DNA of 49,350 bases from positions 1-49,350 of the IMG/VR virus record IMGVR_UViG_3300022074_000074. One strand, 5' to 3'. Positions 32,484 to 41,536 of this stretch are shown here, piece after piece (the first letter of the stretch is position 1; each line of letters opens with the position of its first letter). This stretch comes from a virus. A program made the position numbers and the translations under genes. The notes under the pieces are model-generated. The model saw only the letters and a list, made by a program, of their open reading frames with translations, was not told the origin of the DNA and did no database searches.

Positions 32484-34907
32484 TTAAGTTTGTGTATATG
32501 TAAAAGAATTAAAAAATGGGGTTTTTGTATCATAAGTGTATCCCGCTTCAAAATCTAATCCACCCAAAAAGCTTCTTAAATTTAAAGGTGAATCATAAGG
32601 TGAAGAATCATCGGTCCAGCCAAGGTCAAAGGTTAAGTTAGTAAATCGAAAACCAGAGTTAATATGAAGTTGAGCAACAGTAGAATCATCATATACTTGC
32701 CATGCCGTATTAAGTTCATTAACTTCAGGAATATACGGAAAGATTGTCCAATTGTCATTACTGCTTTGTAAAAGTTCATCTTCTGGACTAGCGTCAGAAT
32801 CGTATAACGCCCAGTAACCTTCCGATTCAAAAAACTTAAAACAAAGTCCAGAAGATTGAGAATTAAATCTATGAACGGTATCAATAACATTAGCAGGACT
32901 ACTGTCGTCTAATATATTGGAAGATGCTGCAAGTAAAAAGTTTTCAGTAACAGTCGGAGACGCATCGGGATCAAGAAGAAGATCAAATGAAGTAAGCGAA
33001 AACGAATCAGTAAAAGACCTTGTATAAAAATCAATTAAAGTGCCGCTACTGAAGTTATTAAAATGTGTATTGAAACTAACATCAAACGCCGCCGGAACAT
33101 CAGAAAATTTTGGTGTCCCTTGTATTCTACTAAGTAAATCTGGAAGGTTAGATCTAAATTTAATAATGTTTAAATCATCTCTAGAAAACGCTTCGGGCTT
33201 ATAAAATGCTCTAAATTGCGGATCAACCCCGCCTTCTCCAGTAATTGTACCGGTTGGAAGCTTCCATTTAACTTTGATTAAAACGTGTTTCCATCCTCCT
33301 TCAGCAAGTGGTAATAGGTAATCAAGTGTTGCATCGGTATTGGAATATGCCGATTCATTACGATCAAGAACACGGTCACCGTTTACATATACATCACCAA
33401 CTTGAATCAAATCATCACCAAACTCGATACGGTCACCATAAAGATCAATAAAACTATTACTACTTGGGCTGTCTGAAGTCGAGTATTGAATTAATGTTTG
33501 ATCAAGTTGTGCCGGGGAATAATCTGAATTTCCCCCAGCAAAGAAAACAAAACTAAGCCAACCTTCTGTGTAAGTAGAACTATTTAAGTATGATGGTGCA
33601 TATACAATAGGTGAGTCGGAAGGTTCTCTAAAGTCTTCGGTAATTAAATCGTCAAGAATAAAATCCAAAAACGGTTCTGAAGACTGGTCAATTTGTTCAA
33701 ATGCAATAGGAAATCTAAATGCTCCGTCGGAATCTTTGGTATACTCTGCATCTCCTTGAGAGATTAAAAGATTTCCGTATTCACCCCAACCTGCGTTATC
33801 AACAAACTTGCCGTCTTTATTCCATGTTTGACGATACGCGGTTTGAATTGTATTTTCGTTTATTGTAGATCGTGAAAGAATAAAGTTAAAGAAAAAAGCT
33901 TTAATCAAATTTCTATCTGAAATAATATTTCCTCTTTTATCAAAAATAGATCTGACGTGAGTTAAGTAATGAAACCCACCATCTCCCATTAACACTTTAA
34001 TTAAGAACGTAAATGCAATGTTTAAGTATTGATGATTTGGCGCGTGTTGACCGAAAAACGTACTCCAGTCAATTCGGTCTGCCAAAGCAGTGACATTTTC
34101 TACTTCGTTCCAAACCGGGGGTGAAGCAGTCGCGTCGTATTGAAATACTTTCGAAATATTTCCATACGAAATAGTTGTACTGCCACTATCATCCCCATCA
34201 GTTACAAGATAAAGCGTATCATTGGCGGGGGCAGAAGAACCGGTTGGTAATTCAGAAGTAAGTTTGACAACCTTTTCAACATCAAGATAAAATTCCAACG
34301 CTTCTTTAACCCAGTCATTATCTGCAAAAATTTCAAGTGTTAGCGAGATAAAAAATTTAAGTCCAGCTGGGTGAACAAATTTAAGATATTCATTTTTCCA
34401 ATTTGCTTGATCAGATTCGGATTTGATTACATAAGAAAATTCTTGATAACGAAAACTATCACGAACCCGGTTTTCGGTTGAAACGATTCCCTTGTCGGGA
34501 TCGCCCACTGTAAATAAAACTTCTTTTGGATAAATTAAAGTTACAAACTCATCATAAAAAATACGAAAGAAAGCGTAAACACTTTCTTCTGATCCTCGGC
34601 TATTGTAATAATCTGCAATAACTTTGTAAAGCCTTACTCGATCAAGTGATCGACTTTGCGGAATTGCCGCGCCAATCATTCTTTCAATTGCATCCAAGTA
34701 CTTATCACTTGCGGTATCAACGTCATGCTGGCGAATCAAGTTATTTAACTCGAAAGAAGGAGAAAGTTCTTTATTAAGATGGCGATAATAAGCCTTAAGC
34801 AGCTTAATCAATTCCGGTGCACCAAGCTCAAAGTGCTCGGGAAGAACAGATGCAACCGTCTGTGTTTCAACCGCGGTTGCGGTGCCTGTTGCTATACTTA
34901 ACTCCAT
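32484..34907 (-). CDS. baseplate structural protein in the gp7 position
   Basis: An 807-residue protein. The N-terminal ~190 residues match a pattern common in marine T4-like baseplates: L-P-E-H-F...P-E-L-I-K-L-L-K-A-Y-Y-R-H-L-N, I-R-Q-H-D-V-D-T-A-S-D-K-Y-L, D-R-V-R-L-Y-K-V-I-A-D-Y-Y-N-S-R-G-S-E, F-F-R-I-F-Y-D-E and I-Y-P-K-E. Beta-rich segments follow, with several D-S-P loops and a short module (T-L-Y-L-V-T-D...Y-D-A-T-A-S-P-P-V-W-N-E) found in phage surface proteins. It lies between gp6 and gp8 as gp7 does in T4 (1032 residues), but direct homology to T4 gp7 cannot be shown by eye. Role as a wedge protein is inferred from synteny and the N-terminal pattern. Confidence 0.7.
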   Translation of the reverse strand: MELSIATGTATAVETQTVASVLPEHFELGAPELIKLLKAYYRHLNKELSPSFELNNLIRQHDVDTASDKYLDAIERMIGAAIPQSRSLDRVRLYKVIADYYNSRGSEESVYAFFRIFYDEFVTLIYPKEVLFTVGDPDKGIVSTENRVRDSFRYQEFSYVIKSESDQANWKNEYLKFVHPAGLKFFISLTLEIFADNDWVKEALEFYLDVEKVVKLTSELPTGSSAPANDTLYLVTDGDDSGSTTISYGNISKVFQYDATASPPVWNEVENVTALADRIDWSTFFGQHAPNHQYLNIAFTFLIKVLMGDGGFHYLTHVRSIFDKRGNIISDRNLIKAFFFNFILSRSTINENTIQTAYRQTWNKDGKFVDNAGWGEYGNLLISQGDAEYTKDSDGAFRFPIAFEQIDQSSEPFLDFILDDLITEDFREPSDSPIVYAPSYLNSSTYTEGWLSFVFFAGGNSDYSPAQLDQTLIQYSTSDSPSSNSFIDLYGDRIEFGDDLIQVGDVYVNGDRVLDRNESAYSNTDATLDYLLPLAEGGWKHVLIKVKWKLPTGTITGEGGVDPQFRAFYKPEAFSRDDLNIIKFRSNLPDLLSRIQGTPKFSDVPAAFDVSFNTHFNNFSSGTLIDFYTRSFTDSFSLTSFDLLLDPDASPTVTENFLLAASSNILDDSSPANVIDTVHRFNSQSSGLCFKFFESEGYWALYDSDASPEDELLQSSNDNWTIFPYIPEVNELNTAWQVYDDSTVAQLHINSGFRFTNLTFDLGWTDDSSPYDSPLNLRSFLGGLDFEAGYTYDTKTPFFNSFTYTQT

Positions 34908-34918
34908 ACTATTTCTTA

Positions 34919-36937
34919 TTAATAAGTTGTGCCGCCAATTGAACTTGAACTTCCACTACTACTTCCGGTGCTACCAGTGCTGCTACCCGTGTTATTTGAA
35001 CTTGAAGTATTTGAATCTATAAACGTAGGTCCGCGATCTTTATTAAACGTTGAATAGTTAACCGAACGAGAACCTCCACCACGAGCAATCTCATCTGGAA
35101 ATGCAGAGAACGTGGATTTATCAAAATCAATACTTAATAAAAGATTTCTTTTTCCAACAATATCATTACTTTGGGTATTTGCAATAAAACACATTTCAGT
35201 TGTAGTGTCTACAAATAAATTAGATAATTGCATGACACCTGTAGCAAGATTAATTTGTCCTATTTGTGAAACTTTTTGTTCTGTTCCATCTTCGTTTCTT
35301 CTGCAAGTAAAAACTGTTCTAGTAAATTTATCAATACCCGGTTCGTCTTTAATAAAAAGAGATTCACCTCCAAGAGTAAAAGATGGAGTTGCAAAAACAT
35401 CTACTAAAGTTTTACCATCATCAGGACGAAGTGGTGTACCAAAATCAACCGTAAAATCTGAAATTGAACCATCGGCAGGAACTGTAATTTCTTGACTTAC
35501 AAAAACCCGAACAAGCGAGTTCATAACAGCGCGATTAAAATTATCCACTTTCTTCTGAAACAGCGAATGTCGAAATATGGTATCAAACCCGTTAATGTCT
35601 GATTCAGCAAATGGAACAGCCACATTATCTTTAATTGCAAGCTGTAATTCAGAAGCACTTAGCGATGAAATACTAGGATCATATTTAACAAGAACGTCAA
35701 GTACGATGTTTACAAACTGCGGATCAACAATTTGTGGTGTAATGGCAAGAATCTTTTTTGATTCGAGAAAGTCAAGAATGGAAACTTTATCAGCTTCGGA
35801 AACGGTATCAGTTGTATTTTCTGAGTTTGGTTTTAATGAAATAAATGCGGAACCAAACGTCGGTGGATCATTATCTTCCCCGCCCCAAGCACTTACACTT
35901 TGAACAAAAGAAAAGTTATTTGTAATTAAATTTTTGTAATCGTCTGAAGTAACAGCACGGTTTTGAGTAGTAAAACTATTAATCGCGTTATTCTTTAAAC
36001 GCTCAACGGTTTCTTTATTACTTCCCCCACTTGATCTCGCACCGCCTTTAATAGAAAGTGAAGTTCCTGCTGCGGTGAAGTTCCCGCTTGTATCCCCGCT
36101 AATTGAAAAGGCAGTATTTACTCCATTACCTCCTGCACCACTTGTTATGAGATATTGCATTTCAATTACATTGCCTGCATCAAGCTTAGCACCGTAAATG
36201 CCATTACCAAACGTAAGTTCGTATCGACCTGCGCTGTTTTCATTAATAAAATAAACCTTTGAATCTGCAGTCACATCAATATCACTAAATTGATTAAATC
36301 GTGTAGCTGTTCCTTCGCTTTTAGCTCCGGTTGGATAAACCAAAACGCGAAGAGTACTTATGTCAACATCTTCATCAGCTAATTCGTAACGTTGACCGGT
36401 ATCAACCGCATTAGCTTCAAAGGTTGTTGTAACAAGACTTCCTTCGTATCCAATTAATGGCTGGTCTTCAGTAACGGTATAAAAATGCGATTCACCAACT
36501 GTGGTTTTACTAAGTGTAGTAACATCATCAAGAACAACAAAAGAATAGTTTTCCGAATTATAAGTTGCTGTTAATCGCGTTCCTCGTGGAACTACATAAG
36601 TACTTGCGGAATCGGCCGCGGCGCCAATGGTTCCAACAATATCTACGCGAGATGCAGAAAAACTGCGAGGAATGTAACCAAGAAGTTTCGCTGCAGAAAC
36701 TACACTGCTTCGCAACTGAGCCGAGTCAATGAAACTTTCATTCACCGCTACGTGAGCAAGCATTGCGTTATAGTGAGTATTGTATGCCAGCAGATCAACA
36801 ATATTATTAAGGTTAGAACCTTCAAAATCCCAATCTGTAAATTCTGTTTCGCTGTTTTTAAAATAGTCAATTAGATTTGCTTTGATTTGTGCAAAGTCTA
36901 ATTCAGAAACATCGAGTTGTTCTCCATTAATTGCCAT
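34919..36937 (-). CDS. 6: baseplate wedge protein gp6
   Basis: A 672-residue protein of the gp6 / phage baseplate J family (T4 gp6 is 660 residues). The N-terminus is diagnostic: F-A-Q-I-K-A-N-L-I-D-Y-F-K then T-D-W-D-F-E-G-S-N-L-N-N-I-V-D-L-L-A-Y-N-T-H-Y-N-A-M-L, then L-R-S-S-V-V-S-A-A-K-L-L-G-Y-I-P-R-S. In the middle is a short helical region E-T-V-E-R-L-K-N-N-A-I-N-S-F-T-T-Q-N-R-A-V-T-S-D-D-Y-K typical of J-like proteins. The C-terminal ~35 residues are Ser/Thr/Gly-rich and probably disordered. gp6 rings hold the wedges together around the hub. The stop and the start of its neighbours are close, so it forms one unit with gp25. Confidence 0.95.
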   Translation of the reverse strand: MAINGEQLDVSELDFAQIKANLIDYFKNSETEFTDWDFEGSNLNNIVDLLAYNTHYNAMLAHVAVNESFIDSAQLRSSVVSAAKLLGYIPRSFSASRVDIVGTIGAAADSASTYVVPRGTRLTATYNSENYSFVVLDDVTTLSKTTVGESHFYTVTEDQPLIGYEGSLVTTTFEANAVDTGQRYELADEDVDISTLRVLVYPTGAKSEGTATRFNQFSDIDVTADSKVYFINENSAGRYELTFGNGIYGAKLDAGNVIEMQYLITSGAGGNGVNTAFSISGDTSGNFTAAGTSLSIKGGARSSGGSNKETVERLKNNAINSFTTQNRAVTSDDYKNLITNNFSFVQSVSAWGGEDNDPPTFGSAFISLKPNSENTTDTVSEADKVSILDFLESKKILAITPQIVDPQFVNIVLDVLVKYDPSISSLSASELQLAIKDNVAVPFAESDINGFDTIFRHSLFQKKVDNFNRAVMNSLVRVFVSQEITVPADGSISDFTVDFGTPLRPDDGKTLVDVFATPSFTLGGESLFIKDEPGIDKFTRTVFTCRRNEDGTEQKVSQIGQINLATGVMQLSNLFVDTTTEMCFIANTQSNDIVGKRNLLLSIDFDKSTFSAFPDEIARGGGSRSVNYSTFNKDRGPTFIDSNTSSSNNTGSSTGSTGSSSGSSSSIGGTTY

Positions 36938-36941
36938 AAGT

Positions 36942-37373
36942 TTATCGTGTTCTTGTTAAAAGAAAAATAAATTCTACGTCGGTGCCATACGACATTTGAA
37001 AAGTTGTTGTAATACGGTAAGCGTTTCTTTCGTGATCATCAGCGACTTGAACCTCAAACCGCGAAATTCTTTTTTCAAATTTTGTAACTCCGCTTATAAT
37101 CTCATCCTTTATCTGAGATGCTGTTATTGGACTAGCAAGTTCAAATAAAAGATTATTTACACGAGTTCCAAATTCTGGAAAGAATGGTCGTGTACCTTGT
37201 GGTGTTAATACAATATTCTTAATGCTATTCTTAACAGCTTCAATATCAGTTGCAAGAATCACATCGCCTGTCGCAGGATGAATAAAACTAAAACTTACAT
37301 CTTTAAAAACATCACCAGCCACCACGGTTGGTTGATAATTGGGTTTATTAAAGTCTGAAAGAATACTATTCAT
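36942..37373 (-). CDS. 25: baseplate wedge protein gp25
   Basis: A 143-residue protein of the gp25 / gpW lysozyme-like baseplate family (T4 is 132). Key segments are V-F-K-D-V-S-F-S-F, the helix V-K-N-S-I-K-N-I-V-L-T-P-Q-G-T-R-P-F-F-P-E-F-G-T-R-V-N-N-L-L-F-E, and a closing strand I-T-T-T-F-Q-M. Despite a lysozyme-like name it is a structural cap; it starts sheath polymerisation on the baseplate. In T4 gene 25 lies elsewhere near uvsY; here it is next to gp6, as in P2-like and cyanophage clusters. A TATAAATA box lies ten bases before the ATG. Confidence 0.95.
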   Translation of the reverse strand: MNSILSDFNKPNYQPTVVAGDVFKDVSFSFIHPATGDVILATDIEAVKNSIKNIVLTPQGTRPFFPEFGTRVNNLLFELASPITASQIKDEIISGVTKFEKRISRFEVQVADDHERNAYRITTTFQMSYGTDVEFIFLLTRTR

Positions 37374-37383
37374 TACTTGTTTC

Positions 37384-37391
37384 TATTTATA
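37384..37391 (-). promoter_or_regulatory. late promoter TATAAATA before gp25
   Basis: A perfect T4 late octamer on the minus strand with a ten-base spacer to the gp25 ATG, longer than the five-base class. Confidence 0.7.
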
Positions 37392-37401
37392 AAGTTTCTA
37401 C

Positions 37402-38895
37402 TTAGCTTTTTTGATTTTGAGCTAAAGAATACGCAGAGTTTTCTACATATCCTTTTTGTAAAACAATTGCGCGGACACCACCCAAATTAGAATCTTTATA
37501 AGCCTTATACGATTCTTTATTAAGAAAAATCGCAGGTCTATCAAATGTAAAATTAGAATCTCCAGTATCTGCAACCACCACCGTCGCATTAGGGTTAATT
37601 CCTGCTGGATCAAACAGACTTCCATCAGAATTTTGTAATTCCAAAATTGCTCCGCCACGATACTTGGTACTTGCCGCGGTAAAGCCAGAAACCAATTTAT
37701 TACCATACGTTCCTATTCCAACAGAATCTGATTTAAGAACTCCCGGCTTTCTTCCGGATTTCTTTAATTGGTTTTCTCCTTCTTCTATTTCAAATCCACG
37801 TTCTGTCCAATAATTGGTAAGATCTTGTGGGCGTTCTTCAGGAATAATACTAAGAAACGTATCAAAATCCCAGTCAGGAGTTCCGTATATATTAATTCCT
37901 GCAGCAGGTTCGCTTTGCTGTGGAGAAGAATCGTTTATATTATTGTGCGCTCTTAAAACTCCTACATCGTTAGCAATTTGGTTAGTAACTAAACCGGCTC
38001 TTCTTCTAAATTCATCAAGTGTTTCACCCGGCCATTCATCCCGCTTGCTAGAAATAATTCTTTCAATTTCGCCGGCAGGATTTGCAGAAGAATTTTTTAT
38101 CGCAGAGTCTTTCAATCTGTAATAAAAACTTTGCAGCGCTGTAAGCATTGATTCATTTGCAGGCGTTGGATTAAGGTTAGCCTTTTCACTGATAATTTTT
38201 CCTGCATTATACGTATGAAGGTTAAACTCAGAATTAAATTCGCGCTCTTGCTGATTAAAGCGTAACAAAGGTTCAAACGGTTTCAAAGGAAGAGGAGTTT
38301 CAGTGGAAACGTTAGTCGCAGGGGAAAGAGCAACACCACTCTTATAGTTTGTCATACCACAGATATCAAAACTGTTCAGGTTAGAAATAATATCATTTAA
38401 GTTATCTACAACATTGCCAAACTTATCATTAATGTCTTTAATAATTTTAACCTTATCAAGCAGACCCGCATTTCTTGCATCCACTAGAAGTTCGGCAAGA
38501 GATTTTTCCTTTAGCTCGCCCGCCTTGCGTAATAGATTTCCTCCTTCTTTAGCAATAGCAGAAATATTACCAAGCTTTTCAACAATTTCTTGCGCCGTGT
38601 CAGTTTCTAAAATTTTGCTCATCACCTCTTGTTTAACCTTTTCAATTAAAAGGTCATCGAGATTTTTAACACAGTCGGCTATGTTTGCAATGCCTCCAAG
38701 ATTTAAGTTTGCGCCTGTTACATTACGAACAACGTTTTGGATATTTGCAACCTTACTAATATCAAGAGAATTTGTTACACTGCCGCCAAGCTGGTCTTCA
38801 AGCTGACCTAAACCTAGTTTGCCTAGATTGTTTTCTCCACTCGTGAGAGTATCAATCGCTCTTTGGATTTTTACTAATGTATTAAAATCTGACAT
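37402..38895 (-). CDS. unassigned baseplate-region protein
   Basis: A 497-residue protein not recognised. The first ~190 residues are helix-rich with long amphipathic stretches (for example L-D-D-L-L-I-E-K-V-K-Q-E-V-M-S-K-I and V-E-K-L-G-N-I-S-A-I-A-K-E-G-G-N-L-L) and a Cys at D-I-C-G-M-T-N-Y. After residue ~200 the sequence is polar, Asn/Pro-rich, then strand-rich with a final helix; the C-terminal region has D-P-A-G-I-N-P-N-A-T-V-V-V-A-D-T-G. It lies between gp25 and the gp5 needle, so it is probably a hub- or wedge-linked structural protein. No catalytic motif was found. Confidence 0.6.
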   Translation of the reverse strand: MSDFNTLVKIQRAIDTLTSGENNLGKLGLGQLEDQLGGSVTNSLDISKVANIQNVVRNVTGANLNLGGIANIADCVKNLDDLLIEKVKQEVMSKILETDTAQEIVEKLGNISAIAKEGGNLLRKAGELKEKSLAELLVDARNAGLLDKVKIIKDINDKFGNVVDNLNDIISNLNSFDICGMTNYKSGVALSPATNVSTETPLPLKPFEPLLRFNQQEREFNSEFNLHTYNAGKIISEKANLNPTPANESMLTALQSFYYRLKDSAIKNSSANPAGEIERIISSKRDEWPGETLDEFRRRAGLVTNQIANDVGVLRAHNNINDSSPQQSEPAAGINIYGTPDWDFDTFLSIIPEERPQDLTNYWTERGFEIEEGENQLKKSGRKPGVLKSDSVGIGTYGNKLVSGFTAASTKYRGGAILELQNSDGSLFDPAGINPNATVVVADTGDSNFTFDRPAIFLNKESYKAYKDSNLGGVRAIVLQKGYVENSAYSLAQNQKS

Positions 38896-38913
38896 TATTA
38901 AAATAAGTTAAAA

Positions 38914-39783
38914 TTAAGCCTGAGGCGGTTGGCCAGTGCCGGTTCCGCTTGAGCCGCCGGAGATTGGGTGATTGTGAGTACTAAGTGGAATTTCGTTACC
39001 AGTAATTTCGCCGTCAGCTGTTATGGTACTTTCGGTATTAATCTCAGGTTTAATCGAAACCGGGCCGGATTCAATCTTAAAATTCGCGGAATCAAAAACG
39101 GTGTCAGCGTCGCTTTTAACAGCAAGAAGTCCACCACTGTGAATATCAACTCCTTCACTTTCTCCACCACCAAGAATTAATTTGTTGTCTCCAGCCAACA
39201 TCGTATTGGTTCCACTGGTAATATTCGTTCCAGCTTCTGCGTGTTGAGTTGAAATACTTCCAACTTGTGTATTAAAATTTTGGCCAATAGTTAAATCATT
39301 ATCGCCGACAATGTTGGTGTCAAGTTTGGATTGAAATCGCTCATGCCCTTCACCCCCAACAGTTAAATTATAATTTGCACCGCTATTTACAGAAAAGTCA
39401 TTGGAAGCTTCCATAATAATGTTGCTACCTGCTTTAAAGTTAATACTCTGCCTTGCTTGAAAATACATTGTTTGAGCCTCGGCAAACAGGTGTGCTCCAA
39501 CATTAAGATTACAGTCACCGGTAACAGTTATATTACAATTCCCGCTAACTACAATACTTTCGTTTCCTACAATCGCAGTAAAGTTTTCGCCGTTAACAAC
39601 TAGTGTTCTTCCGCCAGTAGCATCCCATTCTTCAAATGTTCCTTTTGCGTGCGAGCGCTTTATTCTTTCATTTCCAACAGTGTCATCAGTTTCAAATTGA
39701 TGACCAGAGACAGTTTTTTCAACCTTATTAAAAGAGCTGACACCTCCGGTATTTGGTTCGGGCGGGGTTATAGATGAACTCAT
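38914..39783 (-). CDS. baseplate spike needle (gp5 C-terminal-like beta-helix, HxH tip)
   Basis: A 289-residue protein equivalent to the beta-helix part of T4 gp5 encoded as its own gene. After a polar N-terminus, residues about 60-160 contain V-x-G-x5 repeats (I-V-V-S-G-N-C-N-I-T-V-T-G-D-C-N-L-N-V-G and others), the octapeptide pattern of the T4 gp5 needle and VgrG. The C-terminal ~20 residues contain S-T-H-N-H-P with His270 and His272, an H-x-H of the type that binds iron at the tip of P2-like and other phage spikes, followed by a Gly-rich end. The trimeric needle would pierce the outer membrane. It lies directly downstream of the gp5 N-terminal gene. A TATAGATA box is six bases before the ATG. 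Confidence 0.85.
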   Translation of the reverse strand: MSSSITPPEPNTGGVSSFNKVEKTVSGHQFETDDTVGNERIKRSHAKGTFEEWDATGGRTLVVNGENFTAIVGNESIVVSGNCNITVTGDCNLNVGAHLFAEAQTMYFQARQSINFKAGSNIIMEASNDFSVNSGANYNLTVGGEGHERFQSKLDTNIVGDNDLTIGQNFNTQVGSISTQHAEAGTNITSGTNTMLAGDNKLILGGGESEGVDIHSGGLLAVKSDADTVFDSANFKIESGPVSIKPEINTESTITADGEITGNEIPLSTHNHPISGGSSGTGTGQPPQA

Positions 39784-39789
39784 ACTAAC

Positions 39790-39797
39790 TATCTATA
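39790..39797 (-). promoter_or_regulatory. late-type promoter octamer before the spike gene
   Basis: TATAGATA on the minus strand, one base off consensus, six bases before the ATG of the needle gene. Confidence 0.45.
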
Positions 39798-39802
39798 TCT
39801 TA

Positions 39803-41527
39803 TTAATCCTGCGGTAATAACCCATCCGGCCAAATGCCCCCGGCGTCGCCACCTAATTTATAATCCGGCGGAATCGAACCACTCGGGTCGCCGCTATTGG
39901 GCAGACCGATCTCTTCACCGGGCAGGTCGCCGAAGGAAGGCCCAGTGGTCGATTCAAATGGTCCGTAATATGTAAGTTCCGCTGCTTCATCGCGAGGAAT
40001 TTCCTCTTCAGTTAATCCTCCGACCGGCGTTATACCAGTGGCTCCTAAATTAAAAGAAATCCACCCACCCCAATTAACTGAATTCCACTTGATAAAGTCT
40101 GTAGGATTTGTTACGATCAACCCTCTTTGGTTTTCCGGTGATGCCCCAAACATTGACTTATTTATAAAAATGGTTCCTTCCTGAACATTATGATTACTTC
40201 CGGAATTTACCGTAATACCAGAAACACCGAGGGTTGTAGCCCAGCGATGAAAATTTTCCGCGGTTTGAATAATCCCCCCGCTCTTTGGGTCAATCGGTTG
40301 TTCAAGTTCGTTTTTATATATACCCTGACCTATGATCTGCTGAGAAATTTGGCCAATTGTAACTTCCCGAGTACCAAAGAAAATTTCTCTTGGAAGCGTG
40401 CCTGGAAGGGTTTCACCAGCTGCGTTTCGTCGGTCTCCTTTAGCAATGTAAGAATTGAAAGCGGGATTCATGCCCCAGGTTGTTTTGGACGAAAGATCAA
40501 TATGAGCACCTACCCCACCCATATATCCTGTACTTCCTGCTCCTATCCCTTGTGCCCCAAGCGCGCGAGCTTCTTCTAAAAATTTTCCTGCAAGAATAGT
40601 GTCTGAATTATTCGCACCGCCTGAAAGACTTATGCGCCTACCATCTTTATAGAGCCATATGTCTGCGGCTTGGCCGTTACCAAAGGCGTCGACATCATGG
40701 CGGGTTGTTCCTGTTCGAACTCTTTTACCGTCAAGTGTTTGATAGATTATTCCGCCCTCCGTCACCGATCCTTTTCGAGCATCTTCCTTTGAATTATATT
40801 CCGCCTCGGGCATTTGACCACCGCTGAAAATACTTACGGTAAGACCTGTTCTTGCGGCTGCAGTATTAATTATTGCTGCCAGCTTTGGATCTATCGGCCG
40901 ATTGCGAGCTGCGCCTGCTTGGTTGTTTCTGACTAAAATCGGAGCAATATTTGGATTTTCTCTTAATGAATCTTCTATGTTTTTTGCAAAGTCGCTACCT
41001 ATACCTATACCTCTGGATTCGAAAACAGTAGCCGATCCTATACTTCCACCGGATTCTCCTTGCAGAACTTGGGCCGATGCCGCTCTCGATGTTATGCGCT
41101 CATTATTTCCAACCTGTACGGTAATTCCGCTAGTATTAGATGAAGAGGGCTGATTTGCAAATGGTATTCCCTGACCGCTGGCAACATTCGCGGTACCAAA
41201 ACCAAAATTAGTGTTGGGATCATATTGTGAATCAGATAAATTTCCCCCTGGTAAAACCCCAAGAATCACCGCGTCTTGTGTATCGTTTCCATCGTAAAAA
41301 GCTCCGAAAACAATAGAATTTAGCAAAGGTGTTGAACTAGTACCAACTCCTCCAACCGCAGGGCCCGCAGTAACAGGATGAATTGTTTGCACATAAGGCA
41401 AATCTCGTGTAGGTAAAAGTTCGCGATCGGGATTGTGATAACCATAACAGCGAACCTTTACACGGCCGACGCCCTCAGGATCAAAATCATCCTCTACAAC
41501 TCCCATAAACCAGTTTTGTAAATTCAT
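39803..41527 (-). CDS. 5: baseplate hub gp5 N-terminal part with M15-type peptidase domain
   Basis: A 574-residue protein. Residues 1-95 form the OB fold of the gp5/VgrG spike base (N-W-F-M-G-V-V-E-D-D-F-D-P-E-G-V-G-R-V-K-V-R-C-Y-G, then P-Y-V-Q-T-I, V-F-G-A-F-Y-D-G-N-D-T-Q-D-A-V-I-L-G-V-L-P-G-G). Residues about 205-350 look like a zinc D-Ala-D-Ala/L-Ala-D-Glu peptidase of the M15 type: His277 in T-R-H, Asp289 in G-Q-A-A-D-I-W and His342 in G-V-G-A-H-I-D. The gap between His277 and Asp289 (eleven residues) is longer than the usual six. T4 has a lysozyme here; this phage would cut peptide links in peptidoglycan instead. A conserved-looking domain (about 385-500) and a Gly/Pro-rich tail follow. 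There is no beta-helix; the needle is encoded by the next gene. Confidence 0.88.
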   Translation of the reverse strand: MNLQNWFMGVVEDDFDPEGVGRVKVRCYGYHNPDRELLPTRDLPYVQTIHPVTAGPAVGGVGTSSTPLLNSIVFGAFYDGNDTQDAVILGVLPGGNLSDSQYDPNTNFGFGTANVASGQGIPFANQPSSSNTSGITVQVGNNERITSRAASAQVLQGESGGSIGSATVFESRGIGIGSDFAKNIEDSLRENPNIAPILVRNNQAGAARNRPIDPKLAAIINTAAARTGLTVSIFSGGQMPEAEYNSKEDARKGSVTEGGIIYQTLDGKRVRTGTTRHDVDAFGNGQAADIWLYKDGRRISLSGGANNSDTILAGKFLEEARALGAQGIGAGSTGYMGGVGAHIDLSSKTTWGMNPAFNSYIAKGDRRNAAGETLPGTLPREIFFGTREVTIGQISQQIIGQGIYKNELEQPIDPKSGGIIQTAENFHRWATTLGVSGITVNSGSNHNVQEGTIFINKSMFGASPENQRGLIVTNPTDFIKWNSVNWGGWISFNLGATGITPVGGLTEEEIPRDEAAELTYYGPFESTTGPSFGDLPGEEIGLPNSGDPSGSIPPDYKLGGDAGGIWPDGLLPQD

Positions 41528-41536
41528 AATTTGCTT

